Part shown: in pieces, positions 22,145 through 30,609 of the stretch
Layout of the letters: the number at the start of each line of letters is the position of its first letter
Position numbering within the stretch: the first letter of the stretch is position 1
NCBI RefSeq assembly: GCF_003254575.1
Contig: NZ_QJUA01000034.1
Location: 1-61,727 of the forward strand
Source: Mycobacterium kyogaense
GTDB lineage: Bacteria > Actinomycetota > Actinomycetes > Mycobacteriales > Mycobacteriaceae
Length of the DNA: 61,727 bases
Direction: 5' to 3'
Notes under the pieces: model-generated
What the model was told of the DNA's origin: nothing
What the model saw: the letters and a program-made list of their open reading frames with translations, nothing else
The model's database searches: none
Program-made: the position numbers and the translations under genes

Positions 22145-23251
22145 CTAGAACCGCCACCACGGATCGAAGTCCGACTCGCCGTCCACCCGGCCGCCGGGGA
22201 TGGGCACCGCGATCCGCACGCCTTCGGCGTCGGCGGCCACCACCAGCCGCTCCGCCGGTTCGGCCCACGGATGCGGCGCCAACCGGAACGTCGCCCAGTG
22301 GATCGGCATCATCAACCCGCCCTCGGTCATGTCGAGGTGCGCGCGCACCGCGTCCTCGGGGTTCATGTGGATGTCCGAGAACGCGGGGTGATACGCGCCG
22401 ATCGGAAGCAGCGTCAGGTCGAACGGCCCGAACTCGGCGCCGATCTCGGCGAAACTCTTGGTGTATCCGGTGTCACCGCCGAAGAACGCGCGATGCTTCG
22501 GCCCCATGACGACCCACGACGCCCACAGCGTGGTGTCGCGGGTGAAGAGCCGGCCGGAGAAATGCCGGGCCGGCGTGCAGACCAGCGTCAGATCCCCGAT
22601 GCGGTGGGATTCGTGCCAGTCGAGTTCGACGATGCGGCTCTCCGGAATGCCCCACTTGCGCAGATGCGCGCCGATGCCCAACGGCACCAGGAACGGCGCC
22701 CGCTGGCTGTGGGTGAGCGCGATGACGGTGTCGATGTCGAGATGGTCGTAGTGGTCGTGGCTGATGACGATCGCGTCCACCGCGGGCAACGCTTCGATCA
22801 GCAGCGGCACCTCGTGCATGCGCTCGGGACCGACGGCACGCGACGGCGAACACCGCCGACTCCAGACGGGGTCGGCCAACACGCGGTAGCCGTCCACCTC
22901 GATCAGCGAGCTGGAGTGGCCGTACCAGCTCGCGGCGGCCGTCTGGGCCTCCGGATGCACCGCCGGCGGGACGGCGATCGGGATCGGCCCCGGCGGCTTA
23001 CCCGAGGAGCCGGCGTTGGCCAGATCGCGCAGCAGGGTGCGCTGCGCCTGCCGGTCCATCGTCATACCCGACGGGGGCTCCAGGTTGACGAACTTGCCGT
23101 CGCGGTACTGCGGCGAGCGCCGGGCCACCGGAGCGATCTCGGCGGGCGTGGCGCCCAACGATGCCGAGGTGCCCTGCAGCGCCCGCAGCACCCAACCGGC
23201 ACCCAGCAGAGAGGCTGTCCCGAACCCGAAGCGCAGCGCCGCGGCGAACAT
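22145..23251 (-). CDS. Metallo-beta-lactamase-fold hydrolase (NAPE-PLD-like, Rv0906-like)
   Basis: A 368-residue metallo-hydrolase. The zinc-binding motif HxHxDH is present as ISHDHYDHLD, followed by TPARHFSGRL, FFGGDTGYT and a late MPIHWATFRLAPHPWAEP. This is the organisation of UlaG/NAPE-PLD-type enzymes that cleave phosphodiesters, and it matches Rv0906 as remembered (372 residues). The N-terminus carries one hydrophobic segment (MFAAALRFGFGTASLLGAGW), so it is probably membrane-anchored. The ATG shares its A with the echA6 stop (TGATG), which fixes the start. The substrate could be a phospholipid-derived amide or phosphodiester; not determinable. Confidence 0.9.
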   Translation of the reverse strand: MFAAALRFGFGTASLLGAGWVLRALQGTSASLGATPAEIAPVARRSPQYRDGKFVNLEPPSGMTMDRQAQRTLLRDLANAGSSGKPPGPIPIAVPPAVHPEAQTAAASWYGHSSSLIEVDGYRVLADPVWSRRCSPSRAVGPERMHEVPLLIEALPAVDAIVISHDHYDHLDIDTVIALTHSQRAPFLVPLGIGAHLRKWGIPESRIVELDWHESHRIGDLTLVCTPARHFSGRLFTRDTTLWASWVVMGPKHRAFFGGDTGYTKSFAEIGAEFGPFDLTLLPIGAYHPAFSDIHMNPEDAVRAHLDMTEGGLMMPIHWATFRLAPHPWAEPAERLVVAADAEGVRIAVPIPGGRVDGESDFDPWWRF

Positions 23252-23985
23252 CAGGCGCCCAGGAATTTCGGCGCGCGCTTCTCGATGCGGGCCACCTGCG
23301 CCTCGATGATGTCGTGGCTTTTCCACGCCTTGTCGAACAGCTCCTGGTGCGTGGGCCACGGATCCTCGTAGGCGCCGTCGTCATTGAGCACCCGCTTGGC
23401 GTGCTGAAGGGCCAGCGGCGCGTAACCGGCGATCTCCTGCGCCCAGGCCTGCGCGTCGGCCAGCGTGCCGATGCGGTTGGCCATCCCGGTCTGCAGCGCC
23501 GCCTCCGAGGTGAGCCGCTCGGCGGCCAGCAGCATGCCGCGTGCCCGGCCGGCACCGACGAGTGAGGTCAGCCGCCGGATGCTCCAGTTGTCCAGCGCGA
23601 TGCCGTACTTGGCGACCGGGAACTGGAAGTAGGCCTCCGGCGCCACCACCCGCAGATCGCAGATCATCGACAGGATCACCCCGGCGCCGATCGCCGGGCC
23701 GTTGACCGCGCCGATCACGGGCACCGGCGCCCGGTCGATCGCCAGATTGAGGGCCCGCGCCTTGTCGGGCAGCTCATCGGCGACGCCCTGGCCACCCGAC
23801 AGATCGGCGCCCGAGCTGAAGACGTGCCCGCCTCCGGTGAGCACGATCGCGCGGACGTCCTCGGTGCCGGCTTTCTCGATCGCCTCGCGCAGACCGTCGA
23901 CGAGTTCGGAGTTCAGGGCGTTGCGCCGCTCCGGACGCTGCATCTCGAGAGTCAGCACATGGCCGTCACGGGTGGCTTCAATCAT
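23251..23985 (-). CDS. echA6: EchA6, acyl-CoA-binding crotonase-family protein
   Basis: A 244-residue crotonase-fold protein matching M. tuberculosis EchA6 along its length from memory (QRPERRNALNSELV, FQFPVAKYGIALDNWSIRRL, LTGMANRIGTLADAQAWA-like, HAKRVLNDDGA). EchA6 lacks enoyl-CoA hydratase activity. It binds long acyl-CoA and shuttles it toward FAS-II, and is the target of tetrahydropyrazopyrimidine inhibitors. Consistent with this, the segment equivalent to the catalytic Glu of true hydratases reads KYGIALDNW here. First gene of the operon continuing through the metallo-hydrolase, serine hydrolase, ctpE and the toxin-antitoxin-like pair. Divergent from accD3 with only 25 bp between starts, so promoters overlap. 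Confidence 0.95.
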   Translation of the reverse strand: MIEATRDGHVLTLEMQRPERRNALNSELVDGLREAIEKAGTEDVRAIVLTGGGHVFSSGADLSGGQGVADELPDKARALNLAIDRAPVPVIGAVNGPAIGAGVILSMICDLRVVAPEAYFQFPVAKYGIALDNWSIRRLTSLVGAGRARGMLLAAERLTSEAALQTGMANRIGTLADAQAWAQEIAGYAPLALQHAKRVLNDDGAYEDPWPTHQELFDKAWKSHDIIEAQVARIEKRAPKFLGA

Positions 23986-24010
23986 GGGCCCAGCCTATTA
24001 GCCTCGAGCT

Positions 24011-25483
24011 GTGAGCCGGATCCGCGCCCTCGAGCTGCGCGACGCCGTTCTCGACGAGGAATCGTTCGTGAGCTGGGACTCCGCGCCCCTGCAGGTGCCG
24101 ATGTCGGACACCTATCGTCATGAATTGAGCACTGCCAGCGCGGCCACCGGGCTCGACGAGTCGGTGCTCACCGGCGAGGGCCGGGTGATGGGCCGCCGGG
24201 TCGCGCTCATCGTGTGCGAGTTCGAGTTCCTCGCCGGTTCCATCGGGGTGGCCGCCGCGGAACGCATCGTCGCGGCGGTGCACCGGGCCACCGCCGAGCG
24301 GCTGCCGCTGCTGGCTTCCCCCAGTTCGGGTGGCACCCGCATGCAGGAGGGCACCGTGGCCTTCCTGCAGATGGTCAAGATCACCGCCGCCGTACAGCAG
24401 CACAAGCAGGCCCATCTGCCCTACCTGGTGTATCTGCGGCACCCGACGACGGGTGGCGTGTTCGCGTCGTGGGGCTCCCTCGGCCACGTCACCGCGGCCG
24501 AACCGGGCGCGCTGATCGGGTTCCTCGGCCCACGGGTCTACGAGCACCTGTACGGCGAACCGTTTCCGGCCGGGGTGCAGACCGCGGAGAACCTCCGGCG
24601 CCACGGCGTCATCGACGCCGTCGTGCCGCTCGATGTCCTGCGCGCGACCATCGACCGCACGCTGACCGTGGTGTCCGATCCGCCGGGCACAGCGCCACCC
24701 GCTCCCCCGTCCGAGCCGCTGCCCGACGTGCCCGCCTGGGACTCGGTGGAGATCTCCCGGCGGCCGGATCGGCCCGGAGTCGGCGCTCTGCTGCGCCACG
24801 GCTCCACGGAGCGGGTCCTGCTGTCGGGCACCGGGCAGGGCGAGGGAGCGACGACGCTGCTGGCGCTGGCCCGCTTCGGCGGCCAGCCCGCCGTCGTGCT
24901 CGGTCAGCAGCATGTCGTTGGTGGCGTGGTGGGCCCAGTCGCGCTGCGTGAGGCGCGGCGCGGCATGGCGCTCGCGGCCGGTCTGCAGCTGCCGCTGGTG
25001 CTCGTCATCGACACGGCAGGACCCGCGCTGTCGGTGGAGGCCGAGGAGGACGGCCTGGCCGGGGAGATCGCGCGCTGCCTCGCCGATCTGGTCATGCTGG
25101 ACACCCCGACCGTGTCGATCCTGCTGGGGCAGGGCAGCGGCGGCCCCGCCCTGGCGATGGCGCCGGCCGACCGCGTGATCGCCGCGCTGCACGGCTGGCT
25201 CGCGCCGCTCCCGCCCGAGGGGGCCAGCGCGATCGTCTACCGCGACGTCGACCACGCCCCCGAATTGGCTGCGGCACAGGGAATACGCTCCGCCGACCTG
25301 TTGCGCAGCGGCATCGTCGACGCGATCGTCCCCGAACATCCCGACGCCGCCGACGAACCCCGCGCCTTCATCGGCCGCCTGTCGGACACCATCGCCGCGG
25401 AGCTGCACTCCTTGCGGGCAGTGCCCGCCCTCGAGCGGCTGGAAGCCCGCATCGCGCGGTACAGCCGCATCGGCCTGCCCTGA
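24011..25483 (+). CDS. accD3: Acyl-CoA carboxylase carboxyltransferase beta-type subunit AccD3
   Basis: A 490-residue biotin-dependent carboxyltransferase (crotonase-superfamily tandem fold, AccD/DUF-type), close to the 495 residues of Rv0904c. Visible features are LTGEGRVMGRRVALIVCEFE, the oxyanion loop PLLASPSSGGTRMQEGTVAF, HPTTGGVFASWGSLGHV, and a second-half oxyanion region around LQLPLVLVIDTAGPALSVEA and LLGQGSGGPALAMAPADRVI. It is the least characterised of the mycobacterial AccD proteins; its substrate acyl-CoA is unknown. GTG start at 24011, divergent from echA6. The end faces a small membrane-protein gene with no palindrome in the 4-bp gap. Confidence 0.92.
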   Translation: MSRIRALELRDAVLDEESFVSWDSAPLQVPMSDTYRHELSTASAATGLDESVLTGEGRVMGRRVALIVCEFEFLAGSIGVAAAERIVAAVHRATAERLPLLASPSSGGTRMQEGTVAFLQMVKITAAVQQHKQAHLPYLVYLRHPTTGGVFASWGSLGHVTAAEPGALIGFLGPRVYEHLYGEPFPAGVQTAENLRRHGVIDAVVPLDVLRATIDRTLTVVSDPPGTAPPAPPSEPLPDVPAWDSVEISRRPDRPGVGALLRHGSTERVLLSGTGQGEGATTLLALARFGGQPAVVLGQQHVVGGVVGPVALREARRGMALAAGLQLPLVLVIDTAGPALSVEAEEDGLAGEIARCLADLVMLDTPTVSILLGQGSGGPALAMAPADRVIAALHGWLAPLPPEGASAIVYRDVDHAPELAAAQGIRSADLLRSGIVDAIVPEHPDAADEPRAFIGRLSDTIAAELHSLRAVPALERLEARIARYSRIGLP

Positions 25484-25487
25484 CTTC

Positions 25488-25748
25488 TCACACGACGAGC
25501 GTGAGTGCGCCGAGCACCACCTGCAGCGCCAGCCCGCCGAGTGCGAGCCATGCGGCAGGACGCGTCCTGGCCACCTGCCAGACCGCCCCGGCGAGGGTGA
25601 GCATCAGCACGGCGAAGCCGCCGTAGCGCAGCACGGGGCCAGCACCGTGGGAATGGAACATGGCTGCGCGCCAACAGAATCCCTGCAGGAGCAGCAGCAC
25701 CACCGCGCCGGCGAAATCCTTCAGCCGTCGATCGTCGTCACGGCTCAC
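25488..25748 (-). CDS. Small hydrophobic protein downstream of the YhgE/Pip gene
   Basis: An 86-residue protein from a GTG at 25748: a short charged start (VSRDDDRRLKDF) and three hydrophobic stretches (AGAVVLLLLQGF, YGGFAVLMLTLAGAVWQVA, AWLALGGLALQVVLGALTLV). It should be a three-helix membrane protein. No family was recognised. The start is one base after the stop of the YhgE/Pip-like gene, so it is translated with that operon and may be an accessory subunit (inference). Confidence 0.65.
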   Translation of the reverse strand: MSRDDDRRLKDFAGAVVLLLLQGFCWRAAMFHSHGAGPVLRYGGFAVLMLTLAGAVWQVARTRPAAWLALGGLALQVVLGALTLVV

Positions 25749-25749
25749 C

Positions 25750-27759
25750 TCACACCTCGATCGGCGGATGCAACCGCTCCATCGTGTACTGCCTGTTGCG
25801 CCGCGCCGCCCACGAGCTGGCCGCCAGCGACGCCAGCAGCACCGCCGAGAGGACCGCGATCGCCGTCCACAACCGAGCATCCACCCCGCCGACGATCAGC
25901 TGGCGTAACCCGTTGACCGCGTAGGTCATCGGGTCGAAGGGGTGCAGGATCTGGAAGGGTTTCGCGGTGGTCTCGACCGGATAGATCCCGCCCGCCGACA
26001 CCAGCTGCAGCATCAGGAACGCCAGGGTCGCGACGCGGCCGACCGCGACGCCGAGCACCGCGTTGAACGCCTGGATCAACGCCAGGAAGGCGCCGGCGAC
26101 CAATGCGAGGAACGCGACCGTGGCCAGCGGGTAGGTGGCGTGGAGTCCGACCCCGAAGTGCACGACCACATACATCACCACCACCTGGCAGACGACGATC
26201 AGCAAGCCGGGCCAGTACGATGCCAGCACCACCCGCAGAGCGCCCAGACCGTTCACGATGGGCCGGGACTGCAATGGCGTCAACAACATCCACACGATCA
26301 GCGCACCGATGAACAGTGCCAGCGGCAGGAAGAACGGCGCGAAACCGGTGCCGAACGTCGGGGCGGGATGGGTGTTGCGCAGCTCGAGTTCGGTCGGAGC
26401 GGCCAGCGTGCGCGCGACCTCGGTGCGCTGTTGGGGGTTCCACGCCGGGATCTGCTCCGCGCCCTGACGCAGGCGGGTCGCCAACTCCTGACCGCCGGTG
26501 CGCAGCTGCGCCGTGCCATCGGCGAGTTGATGCGCGCCCGAAGACAATTGATTGCCGCCGGCGGCCAGCTGACCGAGTCCGGCGTCGAGACGCCGCGCAC
26601 CGGAATCCAATTGGTGCACGCCGTCGCGCAGCTGCGCGACGTCGGCGCGCAGACCGCCGTTCAGTGCACGCGTCAGGAATGTCCGCAACCGGCTGTTGGG
26701 GTCGCCCAGTTCCCCCTCCAGCGTGGCGGCGCTGTCGCGCAGCCGGACGAGCCCGTCGTCGGTGGTGGGATCGATGCCCTGGGCGCGCAGCAGCCGCTGC
26801 GCGCCGGCGAGGGCCTGCCCGGCGTCGCGCACCGCCGGATCGGGATTGTTCTGCAGGAACCCGACGGCCTGGTCGACGATCGCGGCCGCCTGCGCACTGG
26901 TGACGTTCAGCGCGGCGATCCGGTCCGTCGTCGACCGAACCGCACCGGACAGATGCTGCGCGGCGCCGGCGACCTCGTCGGGGTTCAGGCCCAACGCGCC
27001 CACGCGGTCGAGCACATCCAGCAGCGGTGCCGTCGCGGTGTCGACGGCTCCACTCAGACGCCGGGTGCCCGCGGCCAACTGTGTCGATCCCGCCTGCGCC
27101 GTGCGCAGACCCGACGTCAACGTGTCCGCGCCGCCGGCGAGGCGATGGGCGCCGTCGTCGGCCGTGACCAGACCATCCGCCAGCTGTTCGGCCCCACCGG
27201 CCGCCTGATCCAGACCCGTGCCGGCGGCGGCCAGCCCGTTCACGACGGTGCCGATACCGCGTTCGCCGATCTTCGCGTTGACCTGGTTGAGGATCTCGCG
27301 CGAGGCATTCTGTCCGATGACCGTGCCGAGGTAATTGTTGGCGTCGTTGAACGTGAACTGCAGCGGGGCCTGCGCCGGACGGGGTCCCGATGGCGAGCCC
27401 ACCAGCTCGGAGAAGTTCTCCGGCAACGTGATCGAGAAGTAGAAGCGGCCGTCGGCGACCCCGTCGGCCGCCTCCTGCGCAGACACCTCGGTCAGGTCCA
27501 GCTGACCGGAGTCGAGCAGCGCCCGCGCGACCTCGTCGCCGGCACGCACCTGCGCGCCCTGCACCTGCGCGCCGCGGTCGGCGTTGACCAACGCGACGGG
27601 CACCTTGCCGACTTCGGCGAACGGATTCCAGAACGCCCACAGATACATCGCGCCGTAGAGCAGCGGCAGCACGATGATCGTGACGAGTGCGATCCGCGGC
27701 ATCAGCCCGTGCGTGTACCGCTTGAGATCCGTGCCCAGTGACAAACCGGCCAGCACCAC
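25750..27759 (-). CDS. YhgE/Pip-type ABC-2 family membrane protein
   Basis: A 669-residue membrane protein. One transmembrane helix lies near residue 20-45 (IALVTIIVLPLLYGAMYLW). A large extracytoplasmic region follows, with Gly/Ala-rich heptad-like repeats typical of YhgE/Pip proteins (AAAGTGLDQAAGGAEQLADG, TRRLSGAVDTATAPLLDVL, GLGQLAAGGNQLSSGAHQLA). A C-terminal block of about five helices resembles the ABC-2 permease domain (ALFIGALIVWMLL, GLLIVVCQVVVMYVVVHFGV). In Gram-positives these proteins are phage receptors or secretion partners (type VII-related in some). The GTG at 27759 shares its first G with the stop of the ATPase gene (TAGTG). It is paired with a degenerate ATPase. Confidence 0.85.
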   Translation of the reverse strand: MVLAGLSLGTDLKRYTHGLMPRIALVTIIVLPLLYGAMYLWAFWNPFAEVGKVPVALVNADRGAQVQGAQVRAGDEVARALLDSGQLDLTEVSAQEAADGVADGRFYFSITLPENFSELVGSPSGPRPAQAPLQFTFNDANNYLGTVIGQNASREILNQVNAKIGERGIGTVVNGLAAAGTGLDQAAGGAEQLADGLVTADDGAHRLAGGADTLTSGLRTAQAGSTQLAAGTRRLSGAVDTATAPLLDVLDRVGALGLNPDEVAGAAQHLSGAVRSTTDRIAALNVTSAQAAAIVDQAVGFLQNNPDPAVRDAGQALAGAQRLLRAQGIDPTTDDGLVRLRDSAATLEGELGDPNSRLRTFLTRALNGGLRADVAQLRDGVHQLDSGARRLDAGLGQLAAGGNQLSSGAHQLADGTAQLRTGGQELATRLRQGAEQIPAWNPQQRTEVARTLAAPTELELRNTHPAPTFGTGFAPFFLPLALFIGALIVWMLLTPLQSRPIVNGLGALRVVLASYWPGLLIVVCQVVVMYVVVHFGVGLHATYPLATVAFLALVAGAFLALIQAFNAVLGVAVGRVATLAFLMLQLVSAGGIYPVETTAKPFQILHPFDPMTYAVNGLRQLIVGGVDARLWTAIAVLSAVLLASLAASSWAARRNRQYTMERLHPPIEV

Positions 27760-28487
27760 TAGATCCCACCTTTCGGATGTGCCGCCAGCTCGGCACGGGA
27801 GACGTTGGCCACCGGGACCTCCCGGAGGCCGGGGCGCGCGGCCACCCCGTTGACGCTCGCGGTCAGCACCGTCTGCGCCCGGCCCAGATCGACCAGGCGA
27901 TCCACCAGCAGATCGCGCTGCCGGTCGCTGGTGACCTGTTCGAGATTGCCGACGACGAGCAGTTCGGGGCGGCGTGTGTTGGCCAGAGCGATGCGCAGCA
28001 ACAGACCGTCGAGTTCGGTGAGCTCCTCGACGAACTCCGAGCGCGGCGGCAGCGGCAGCTCCCCGAACACGGGCCCGCACACGCGCACCAGGTCGTCATC
28101 GTCGGCGCGGCCAATGAGCTTGTACCACGGCGCATCCCAGCGCAGTTGCTCGGTGATGAGATCCCCCACGGTGACCGACTCGGCCACGGTGTCCAGTTCG
28201 TCGATGCCGGCCAGAGCGGCGACGGCGAAGATGTCGCGGGCCGACGTCCGTCCGAACACCGTCAGGGAGCCCGATGTCGGACGCATCCGCCCGGCGAGCG
28301 TCATCGACAGCGCGGTGCGTCCCGACCCCGCGGGGCACACCATGACCGTCACCCCGCCGGCGGTGACGTCGAGATCCACGGGGCCGTACACCGGCCCCCA
28401 CGGGCCCCGCAGGGTGAGCCCGCGGGCGATGACCGCGAGCTCGGGAGCGCGATCTTCGGCACCGGGATCCGGGGACACATCCGACAT
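27759..28487 (-). CDS. Degenerate ABC-type ATPase partner of the YhgE/Pip protein
   Basis: A 242-residue protein with an ABC nucleotide-binding-domain outline but altered motifs. The Walker A position reads CPAGSGRTALS (about 51-61), with Arg in place of the essential Lys. The Walker B region reads LLVVGNLEQV, without the Asp-Glu pair. The ABC signature appears replaced by FVEELTELDGLLLRIALANT, with no LSGGQ. It probably binds nucleotide poorly or acts structurally. The ATG at 28487 was chosen; the frame is open further upstream, but the sequence there opposes the next gene's start. Its stop is coupled to the YhgE/Pip gene (TAGTG). Similar ATPase/Pip pairs occur in mycobacteria as I recall, but function is unknown. 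Confidence 0.75.
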   Translation of the reverse strand: MSDVSPDPGAEDRAPELAVIARGLTLRGPWGPVYGPVDLDVTAGGVTVMVCPAGSGRTALSMTLAGRMRPTSGSLTVFGRTSARDIFAVAALAGIDELDTVAESVTVGDLITEQLRWDAPWYKLIGRADDDDLVRVCGPVFGELPLPPRSEFVEELTELDGLLLRIALANTRRPELLVVGNLEQVTSDRQRDLLVDRLVDLGRAQTVLTASVNGVAARPGLREVPVANVSRAELAAHPKGGI

Positions 28488-28527
28488 CGGCCAATCCCAC
28501 CACATCGGCCGGTGGCATTCTGGGCAT

Positions 28528-29220
28528 GTGGAGGCGCTGTTGCAGTTCGCCGGCAACTACTGGTGGCTGGTCTTTCCGCTCGGCGGGGTGATCGGCGGGG
28601 CTGCGCGCGGAATCTCGGCCGCCAACGAGCGCCGCGCCCAACGGCGGCTCGAGCGGTACCGGATCAAGCAGGAGACGAAAGTCGCGCTCGCCAGGGAGAA
28701 GGCCGCCGGACAGTCCACCGGGGAGAACCGGCGCCGCGAGCTGAGCAAGGTCCTCGAGCGTCACGACGCCACCGACGCGCGGTGGCTCTCCTACGAGATG
28801 GATGTCGCCAAACTGCTGGACTTCCCCGTCATGACCGACATGCGCGAACCGCTGACCCTGGCATTCCACAGGGCGAAGAGCCGGGCGGACCTCCTGCGGC
28901 CCGCGCACCCCGACGAGATCCTCGGCGACCGTGACGCCGTGGCCGCGTATCGCGACGCGGTCGGCGACTACGTCGCCGCGTTCGATGCCGCCGAGGCCGA
29001 AGCGACCCGACGGCGGCGCAGCGACTTCTCCGCCGACGACCAGGACCGCCTGGCCCGCGCCCAGCACCTGCTGCGGTTGGCCGCCGACGACGCCGCCACT
29101 CCGCAGGAACGCCAAAACGCCTATGGCCGTGCGCAGAAGGAGCTGGCCGGACTGCTCGTCCTGCCGGTCGCCACCCGCGCGGCGATCGAGCGAAAGTTGC
29201 TCGGCGAACTCGAAGCATGA
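28528..29220 (+). CDS. Hypothetical protein with one N-terminal membrane helix and basic/coiled cytosolic region
   Basis: A 230-residue protein from a GTG at 28528. A single hydrophobic helix (WLVFPLGGVIGGAARGI) is near residues 12-30. A very basic stretch follows (RRAQRRLERYRIKQETKVAL), then an acidic and helical domain (RYRDAV-like, DAAEAEATRRRRSDFSADDQ, EELAG-type helix at the end). It looks like a membrane-anchored cytosolic protein. No domain was recognised. Divergent from the ATPase, with 40 bp between starts. Its stop overlaps the next gene as ATGA, so it is co-transcribed with the crotonase-family gene. Confidence 0.75.
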   Translation: MEALLQFAGNYWWLVFPLGGVIGGAARGISAANERRAQRRLERYRIKQETKVALAREKAAGQSTGENRRRELSKVLERHDATDARWLSYEMDVAKLLDFPVMTDMREPLTLAFHRAKSRADLLRPAHPDEILGDRDAVAAYRDAVGDYVAAFDAAEAEATRRRRSDFSADDQDRLARAQHLLRLAADDAATPQERQNAYGRAQKELAGLLVLPVATRAAIERKLLGELEA

Positions 29221-30128
29221 GTCCGCCACGGGCGGTCGGTAGCCTCACCGACGTGGACTACGAAACGCTCCAGTGCACCGTCGACGCCGACGGGGTCGCT
29301 CTCCTGACGCTCTCGCGGCCCGAGCAGCTCAACGCCTTCTCCGTGACGATGGCCCGGGAACTGGAGCAGTTCTTCGCCGTCGACGCTTACGACGACGCGA
29401 TCCGCGCCGTCGTCGTCACCGGCGCCGGCCGCGCGTTCTGTGCAGGAATGGACCTCTCCGCCGACGGCAACGTGTTCGGTCTCGACGAGGGTCTGGCGCC
29501 CACCCCCGAACAGATGCGGGCCGACTACGCGAGCGAGCCGCTGCACAGCGGCATCCGCGACACCGGCGGCCGCGTCACCCTCGCGATCCATGCGCTCCCC
29601 AAGCCCGTCATCGCGGCGATCAACGGCGCCGCGGTCGGCATCGGCGCGACCATGACGTTGGCCATGGACATCCGGCTCGCGTCGGAGAACGCCCGCATCG
29701 GATTCGTCTTCGGCCGTCTGGGCATCGTGCCCGAGGCCTGTTCGTCATGGTTCCTGCCCCGGCTGGTCGGCATCCAGCAGGCGCTGGACTGGGTGTACTC
29801 GGCCGACATCCTCACCGCCGAGGACGCGCTGCGTGGCCGGCTGCTGCGCTCGGTGCACCCGGCGGATTCGCTGGTCACCGATGCGGTCGCGCTGGCCCGC
29901 AGCTACGTGTCCGGGCGTTCGCCTGTGGCGCTGGCGCTGGCCAAGCAGCTGCTCTACCGCAACGGCGCCGCGGAATCACCGCTGCACGCCCACCTCAGTG
30001 ACTCGCTGGCGATGTTCTACACCTCCATCGGCGACGGCAAGGAAGGCGTCGCGGCGTTCCGGGAGAAGCGATCACCGAACTTCACCGGCAGCGCCACCGA
30101 GTTGCCGCGGATCTTCCCCGAGGACTGA
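29217..30128 (+). CDS. Enoyl-CoA hydratase/isomerase (crotonase family)
   Basis: A 303-residue crotonase. The oxyanion loops are AFCAGMDLSADG and INGAAVGIGATMTLAMDIR. A Glu lies in the 164-type catalytic position (LGIVPEACSSWFLPRLVG), unlike EchA6 in this window, so hydratase or isomerase activity is plausible. About 30 extra residues after DLSADG (NVFGLDEGLAPTPEQMRADY) form an insertion seen in some long mycobacterial EchA proteins. The ATG at 29217 overlaps the previous stop (ATGA); a GTG at 29253 is a possible shorter start. The context of epoxide hydrolase and two acyl-CoA synthetases suggests catabolism of an acyl-CoA, but the substrate is unknown. Confidence 0.9.
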   Translation: MSPPRAVGSLTDVDYETLQCTVDADGVALLTLSRPEQLNAFSVTMARELEQFFAVDAYDDAIRAVVVTGAGRAFCAGMDLSADGNVFGLDEGLAPTPEQMRADYASEPLHSGIRDTGGRVTLAIHALPKPVIAAINGAAVGIGATMTLAMDIRLASENARIGFVFGRLGIVPEACSSWFLPRLVGIQQALDWVYSADILTAEDALRGRLLRSVHPADSLVTDAVALARSYVSGRSPVALALAKQLLYRNGAAESPLHAHLSDSLAMFYTSIGDGKEGVAAFREKRSPNFTGSATELPRIFPED

Positions 30129-30130
30129 AC

Positions 30131-30577
30131 TCAGGCCAGTGCCAGGGCGGTGAGCATGGCGCCGGAGGTGACGAGCAGCAGCGGCACGCGCAGCAGGTTG
30201 CGGCGCGTCCAGCGCACCGCCGCGGCCTCGTCGACGTCGGCGGGGTCGGTGCGTTCGAACTCCGCGGCGCGCGGGATGAGGTCGAACAGCGCCCACAGCC
30301 GCATCGCGGCGTGGCTGACCAGCGCCACCAGCAGGGCGGTCCCGATCGCGGAGTCACCCCAGGTCACGATCAGGGTGAGGATGAGCAGCACCTCGAACAC
30401 CACGGGGGCGGGCAGCCAGAACCGGACGCGGGCGATGCCGCCGTTGCGCGACTGGATCAGTCCAGGGCGCCGCGGCCAGTACGGATCGACGACGAGCACT
30501 TCGTAGAGCGCAGCGCCCAGGCAGATGCAGGCCGCCAACGTGGTCGCAGCGAGCAGGATGAGCGTCGGGGTGGACAC
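30131..30577 (-). CDS. Conserved membrane protein, four transmembrane segments
   Basis: A 148-residue protein with four hydrophobic segments: LILLAATTLAACICLGAALY, VVFEVLLILTLIVTW, ALLVALVSHAAMRLWALFDL, and LLVTSGAMLTALALA at the end. Between the first two is DPYWPRRPGLIQSRNGGIAR. No family was recognised. The GTG start at 30577 lies 32 bp from the divergent epoxide hydrolase. The stop is 2 bp from the convergent crotonase stop, so no terminator fits between them. Confidence 0.7.
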   Translation of the reverse strand: MSTPTLILLAATTLAACICLGAALYEVLVVDPYWPRRPGLIQSRNGGIARVRFWLPAPVVFEVLLILTLIVTWGDSAIGTALLVALVSHAAMRLWALFDLIPRAAEFERTDPADVDEAAAVRWTRRNLLRVPLLLVTSGAMLTALALA

Positions 30578-30609
30578 GAGATCCGATTATCCCGGTGTCA
30601 GGATGAGTC

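Noticed and set aside
25942..27741. 599-codon plus-strand open frame
   Set aside because: Antisense shadow of the YhgE/Pip gene; composition is Gln/Arg/Asp repeats produced by that gene's Ala/Gly/Leu codons.
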